DNA of 8,454 bases from Candidatus Portnoybacteria bacterium CG_4_10_14_0_2_um_filter_44_20. GTDB taxonomy: Bacteria; Patescibacteriota; Minisyncoccia; Portnoybacterales; GCA-002795985. The notes under the pieces were generated by a model. The model did not search any database and was not told where the DNA came from. It saw only the letters and a program-made list of their open reading frames with translations. This document shows, in pieces, positions 5,725-8,454 of this stretch. Numbering within the stretch: position 1 is the first letter of the stretch; each line of letters opens with the position of its first letter. The position numbers were made by a program, and so were the translations under genes. Location: contig PFOG01000060.1 of NCBI GenBank assembly GCA_002792395.1, forward strand, positions 1-8,454, in the 5' to 3' direction.

Positions 5725-6181
5725 TTAATCAAAACTTATACCAGTTTTCTTTAGTTCGCTTTTTATTTTTAAATAATCGGGCACGGTCTTGGCGACCAGA
5801 TTCCAAAATTTTCGGGAATGATTAAATTCTCCAAGATGGCACAACTCATGCACAATAATATAGTCAGAAAGTCCTTGTGACAAGAACAAAATTTTATAAT
5901 TAAAAATTAAGATTCCCCCTCTTCGAACAACTGCCCCAACGAGTTTTCTGATTTTTGATATTGATCTTGTTGAATTTATATCCGTAAAATCCATTAAAAT
6001 GGCCAATCCTTTCCTTTGCCAAACTAAAGGCTCTATCCCTATGCGTCAAATAATCTTTCCGACTATACTGCGCAATCGGCCTACCCTCAAATTGCTTAAA
6101 GAATTTGATTTTTGTGAACAGCCACTGCGCTTTTCCGATAGCATCCAGGTGGAGAGCCATTCTAAACCATTTCGTTAGCAT
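5725..6181 (-). pseudogene. Frameshifted, N-terminally short YgjP-type (SprT-like) zinc metallopeptidase
   Basis: Two overlapping minus-strand frames join into one YgjP/DUF45-type protein of about 151 residues. The first (from ATG 6181) carries YSRKDYLTHRDRAFSLAKERI and the family signature QKTRWGSCSKRGNLNF, then hits a stop at 5900-5902. The second, one base further on, continues as NYKILFLSQGLSDYIIVHELCHLGEFNHSRKFW with the zinc motif HELCH (joined residues 111-115) and third ligand H121. The break sits in a T5 run, AATTTTTAAT: removing one T restores the family sequence, and the stop context is TTT TAA, where a +1 slip would have the same effect. The N-terminal beta domain normal for this family is missing, so decay is the simpler reading. 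It lies downstream of dinD, as part of a restriction-locus remnant. Confidence 0.8.
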
Positions 6182-6209
6182 CAACGAAATGGTTGTGGAT
6201 AAGTTAATA
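6165..6209. repeat. TTATCCACA box joined to a 12-bp-stem hairpin, downstream of dinD
   Basis: AACCATTTCGTT (6165-6176) and AACGAAATGGTT (6183-6194) form a perfect 12-bp stem with loop AGCATC. On the minus strand it directly follows TATTAACTTATCCACA (6194-6209), which matches 15 of 16 bases of the element at 7142-7157 on the other side of dinD. TTATCCACA is also a consensus DnaA box. The hairpin covers the possible start codons of the ygjP-like fragment. Confidence 0.85.
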
Positions 6210-6220
6210 ATTTAATTCTC

Positions 6221-7087
6221 TTATAAATTTGCCGGCTTTTTATCTATTTTTTTCTTTTTTATCCCCCTCAATAATTTCTTATCTTCGCTCTGAATTTTTC
6301 TTCTTATTTTTTGCGCGTCTTCTTCGGCCGGCAAGCTTTCGGGCCTAATCCCCTTTCGTAACAATAAATTTCTTACATCATAATTATTTTTCATATGCTC
6401 GTTCGAAATCCCGTTCAAGCCGGACAAGGTAGTATCTTTTTTTAGATTAAAAACAGTTATTTCATTTGCAAAATCTTTTGCTTTGATGGTAATAGTAGGC
6501 AAAAAATCGGCCAGGGGCCTATTGTTCGGAATGCCCATTCGCTGTTTCATGTCATTTGTACTAAACCCGCCGAAAAGAGCAGTGTCGCCCTTGCTCCTAA
6601 TCAGCGCGAAACCGGCACCATCAACGCCTCTTTCGTAGACAACTCCCGACAGTTTCTTTTCCGACACGCTTAATTTGTCTCTGGCCTGAATTCTTTCAAA
6701 ATCACCAATCCTTTTCTCTATCATTTCCTGCCTCCTTGTCTGAAAGGCAAAATAACTCATAGCAAAGGCGATTTGCTCCTTCGCCGGGTCGCCATTTTGC
6801 GCAATAAGATAGCAGGCGTAACGAGTTAAAAACATATCATCCGCCTCCTTAATACCTCCGTTCGGCATATTCACCGCCCTGACCGTATCAGCAAAATTAT
6901 CCTCAATCTTGCCGCCAGAATTCCGACAAGCTTCCTTCGCTTTCTCAATAACATTTAAAAAATTCTCCCATTTTGCATAGCCTAACAAAACCTGTAAATC
7001 CCGAGCAAACCAAAACTCTAAACTATCGACTTCATAAATATGTTTATTAAAATTCTCAAAATACACATTAATTAGCTCTAATTTCAT
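6221..7087 (-). CDS. dinD: DinD-like DNA damage-inducible protein (BRO-N-type domain)
   Basis: A 288-residue protein close in layout and length to E. coli DinD. Residues 22-58 read EFWFARDLQVLLGYAKW... followed by VIEKAKEACRNSG, and 84-122 contain LTRYACYLIAQNGDP and YFAFQTRRQEM, all hallmark DinD/BRO-N segments. The middle (about 155-210) contains GFALIRSKGDTALFGGFS, matching the second conserved DinD region. The tail is lysine-rich. E. coli dinD is an SOS gene and its product is reported to inhibit RecA strand exchange; that role is only inferred here. No standard LexA box was seen upstream, but a near-perfect 26-bp palindrome lies at 7115-7140. A weak TAGGGA ribosome site precedes the ATG at 7087. 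It lies between remnants of hsdM and ygjP, and dinD is often found inside type I restriction operons. The gene looks intact. Confidence 0.88.
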   Translation of the reverse strand: MKLELINVYFENFNKHIYEVDSLEFWFARDLQVLLGYAKWENFLNVIEKAKEACRNSGGKIEDNFADTVRAVNMPNGGIKEADDMFLTRYACYLIAQNGDPAKEQIAFAMSYFAFQTRRQEMIEKRIGDFERIQARDKLSVSEKKLSGVVYERGVDGAGFALIRSKGDTALFGGFSTNDMKQRMGIPNNRPLADFLPTITIKAKDFANEITVFNLKKDTTLSGLNGISNEHMKNNYDVRNLLLRKGIRPESLPAEEDAQKIRRKIQSEDKKLLRGIKKKKIDKKPANL

Positions 7088-7114
7088 AATTTTCCCTAAT
7101 CTTAGCCACTTTTT

Positions 7115-7157
7115 ATGTCCTCCCGACGTCGGGAAGACATCTGTGGATAACTTAATA
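7115..7157. repeat. TTATCCACA box beside a 26-bp palindrome, upstream of dinD
   Basis: A 26-bp palindrome (7115-7140; one mismatch, C7120 against A7135; core TCCCGACGTCGGGA) lies 28 bp upstream of the dinD ATG. One base away is TATTAAGTTATCCACA (minus strand, 7142-7157), the near-copy of the element downstream of dinD. The palindrome may be an operator for dinD, or part of a module shared with 6165-6209. Confidence 0.85.
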
Positions 7158-7330
7158 TTTTAGCTCCTTTAAATAATTTTTGATTTGGCGGATGTTTAGG
7201 TTGAATTCGTTTTTTCGATTTCTTTGACGCCGACGACACGGCAGTATTTGGCTATGTCCTTGTAATTGTCATGGGCATTGATGATTTTTTCGATATCTTT
7301 TTGGCAAAAGGTTATTACGCTTTTTGCCCG
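7152..7330 (-). pseudogene. Frameshifted C-terminal remnant of a type I restriction methyltransferase (HsdM)
   Basis: The minus strand reads VITFCQKDIEKIINAHDNY, then KDIAKYCRVVGVKEIEK, then, after a one-base shift, NEFNLNIRQIKNYLKELKY and a stop at 7152-7154. The segment DIEKI..A...YKDI.KYCRVV...EIE.N.FNLNI is the conserved C-terminal part of HsdM N6-adenine methyltransferases. The break lies in a six-T run on the plus strand (7210-7215); one more base restores the frame, and without it a stop occurs at 7196-7198. Only about 55 codons remain: the catalytic NPPF region is absent, and the fragment starts at the 33-bp repeat, which suggests that a recombination joined it there. It cannot be functional. 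Confidence 0.7.
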
Positions 7331-7361
7331 CTCTCGCCCTGAACGCCGACGGAATTTGTGC
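7329..7361 (+). repeat. 33-bp perfect direct repeat, right copy
   Basis: It is identical to 5042-5074 and in the same orientation. It begins 5 bp past the toxin stop codon (7367) and marks the point where the hsdM remnant begins, so it is a likely recombination junction. Confidence 0.95.
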
Positions 7362-7366
7362 CAGCG

Positions 7367-7756
7367 TCAACCGGCGCGCCGCTCAAAATTTTTCAAATAG
7401 CTTTTAATTCTGTCACGATCCTCGTTTTCTTTTTCACCCTTAAAATATATTTCAATAAAATCAATTTTACAACTTTGACAATGAAAAGCGTAAATCACCC
7501 TAATCCCGCTTTTTGAACCCCGTCCTTTTAACGCTTTGCAGGCAAATTTTTTAATTTTACAAACCTGAATTTCTTCCGTGCAAAAACCCTGTATCGGGAA
7601 AACGCTTAAATTATTTATTTTTTGGACATGGAAAAACTCAATTGCCGCAATTTTTACTAACCTTAAATCTTCCTCAAGTGATTTGAATTTTTTGAGTAGT
7701 TTTTTGAAATCTTTTTGAAATTCCGGCGTTTCGCCATAGTTAATCTTGCTCGTCAT
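7367..7756 (-). CDS. RelE/ParE-like toxin of a Panacea toxin-antitoxin pair
   Basis: A 129-residue basic protein with the outline of a RelE-superfamily toxin: a lysine-rich amphipathic start (EFQKDFKKLLKKFKSLEEDL, about 12-31), a core beta strand GIRVIYAFHC (84-93), the strand KIDFIEIYFKGE (97-108) and a last helix DRIKSYLKNF (115-124). RelE-like toxins usually cut mRNA at the ribosome; the active residues vary and I do not assign them. The ATG at 7756 lies inside the antitoxin gene, with a 17-nt overlap, so the two are translationally coupled. Toxin after antitoxin is the common order, and the partner's antitoxin domains support the call more than sequence similarity of the toxin alone. There are cysteine pairs at 92/96 and 59/66. 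The gene ends 5 bp from the 33-bp repeat. Confidence 0.65.
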   Translation of the reverse strand: MTSKINYGETPEFQKDFKKLLKKFKSLEEDLRLVKIAAIEFFHVQKINNLSVFPIQGFCTEEIQVCKIKKFACKALKGRGSKSGIRVIYAFHCQSCKIDFIEIYFKGEKENEDRDRIKSYLKNFERRAG

Positions 7757-8454
7757 AGTTTCTTACGGAAGTTTTAGGAGTGCGGTAGAATACGGCCTCG
7801 TAATCAAGCGGTTGATTTTCTTTCGCAACGAGCCAAGGGGTGTCCTCGTGAGAATATTCACTTAATTCTGTGGCGTTTTTATCGCCCAACCTTGCTATCA
7901 CTTCGTCAATATGACGCAATTCGCGCGCGTCTTTTAGTTTTGTTAAATCCGGTTCGCGAATCGGCAAGTATTTTCTTTGCGGATAATTAAAATATTTTCC
8001 CTCTATTTTTACAACTTCGCCATTTTTGATCATATCGTCAACAATAGTTTTGAACTCAACCGGCGTCGGCCCATAATGATTTTTAATATATGTCGCGCCG
8101 ATAAGCTGTTCCTCAAATTTTTCATAAAAATCGAAATCAATAAAATAAAGCAGTTTGTAAACCACTGCTTCGCCGACATTCGGTTTGCCCCCTACTTTTG
8201 ATAAAACGTAAAGCAAAACCTCTTTGAATTTCTCAAGATTTTTTTGCGGAACACTTACCCTCATTTTTTGCTTGTCCTCCTTTGTTTTTTTAACGCTCTT
8301 TTTAACTTTTACGATAGCAGAAGTGTCTTTGCCTTGAACAAAATCATCAAAAACAATACCAAAAATATCCGACAGCTTCCTTGCTTCGGTGATAGTCAAA
8401 TCCCGTTCGCCCTGTTCTATCTGGACATAAGTCGGGCGAGAAACGCCAATCTCG
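7740..8454 (-). CDS. Antitoxin with XRE helix-turn-helix and Panacea (SocA/DUF4065) domain (5' end outside window)
   Basis: 237 codons are visible; the N-terminus lies beyond the right edge. The visible start, EIGVSRPTYVQIEQGERDLT, is the second half of an XRE-type helix-turn-helix, continuing to about residue 41. A lysine-rich linker (42-65) leads to a Panacea domain (about 72-220) with its typical segments: VVYKLLYFIDFDFYEK, GATYIKNHYGPTPVEF and ELSEYSHEDTPW. Panacea is known as a shared antitoxin domain that neutralises many different toxins (PanA), while the DNA-binding part should repress the operon promoter, which would lie outside the window. The stop at 7740-7742 lies inside the toxin gene. 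Internal TTG or ATG starts would cut the helix-turn-helix, so the gene surely begins upstream. Confidence 0.88.
   Translation of the reverse strand, partial: EIGVSRPTYVQIEQGERDLTITEARKLSDIFGIVFDDFVQGKDTSAIVKVKKSVKKTKEDKQKMRVSVPQKNLEKFKEVLLYVLSKVGGKPNVGEAVVYKLLYFIDFDFYEKFEEQLIGATYIKNHYGPTPVEFKTIVDDMIKNGEVVKIEGKYFNYPQRKYLPIREPDLTKLKDARELRHIDEVIARLGDKNATELSEYSHEDTPWLVAKENQPLDYEAVFYRTPKTSVRNYDEQD

Noticed and set aside
5162..7150. Replication origin suggested by TTATCCACA boxes
   Set aside because: Only two exact DnaA-type boxes and one near match are spread over 2 kb, with no cluster, no AT-rich unwinding region beside them and no dnaA or dnaN gene.

Overview
The window looks like part of a small-genome bacterium, most likely of the Patescibacteria/CPR radiation. 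This is inferred from gene content and style: a membrane diadenylate cyclase fused to a YbbR domain, a small membrane-anchored winged-helix protein, several genes without a clear Shine-Dalgarno sequence, frequent intergenic hairpins and dispersed repeats, and moderate GC. No rRNA, tRNA or CRISPR array was seen, so the lineage is not proven.

Left part (1-5019). A partial HD-domain protein (minus, running off the left edge) is divergent from the CdaA-YbbR cyclase gene (plus, 717-1949). The cyclase gene ends at a bidirectional terminator (1972-1997), which it shares with a convergent two-gene minus-strand operon: an HsmA-like four-helix membrane protein, then a lipoprotein with a caspase/legumain-like catalytic dyad. 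Next is a large minus-strand gene that joins a DedA/VTT membrane domain to an extracytoplasmic CAP (SCP/PR1) domain and a C-terminal coiled coil. Most of these products act in or at the membrane.

Middle part (about 5020-7361). This is a repeat-rich accessory block bounded by two perfect 33-bp direct copies (5042-5074 and 7329-7361). Inside it, on the minus strand, lie a membrane-anchored winged-helix regulator bracketed by two near-identical palindromes, a frameshifted and N-terminally short YgjP-type metallopeptidase, an intact dinD-like gene, and a frameshifted C-terminal scrap of a type I restriction-modification methyltransferase (hsdM). These three gene types are often linked to type I restriction loci, so the block looks like a decayed restriction island. 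Short boxes (TATCCACA) sit directly beside hairpins at three places here.

Right part (7362-8454). A toxin-antitoxin pair on the minus strand: an antitoxin with an XRE-type helix-turn-helix and a Panacea (SocA/DUF4065) domain, cut by the right edge, overlaps by 17 nt a small RelE-like toxin gene.

The most unusual signals are the nested repeat and palindrome architecture around the winged-helix gene, the 33-bp repeat pair bounding the island, the TATCCACA-plus-hairpin modules, and the DedA-CAP fusion.
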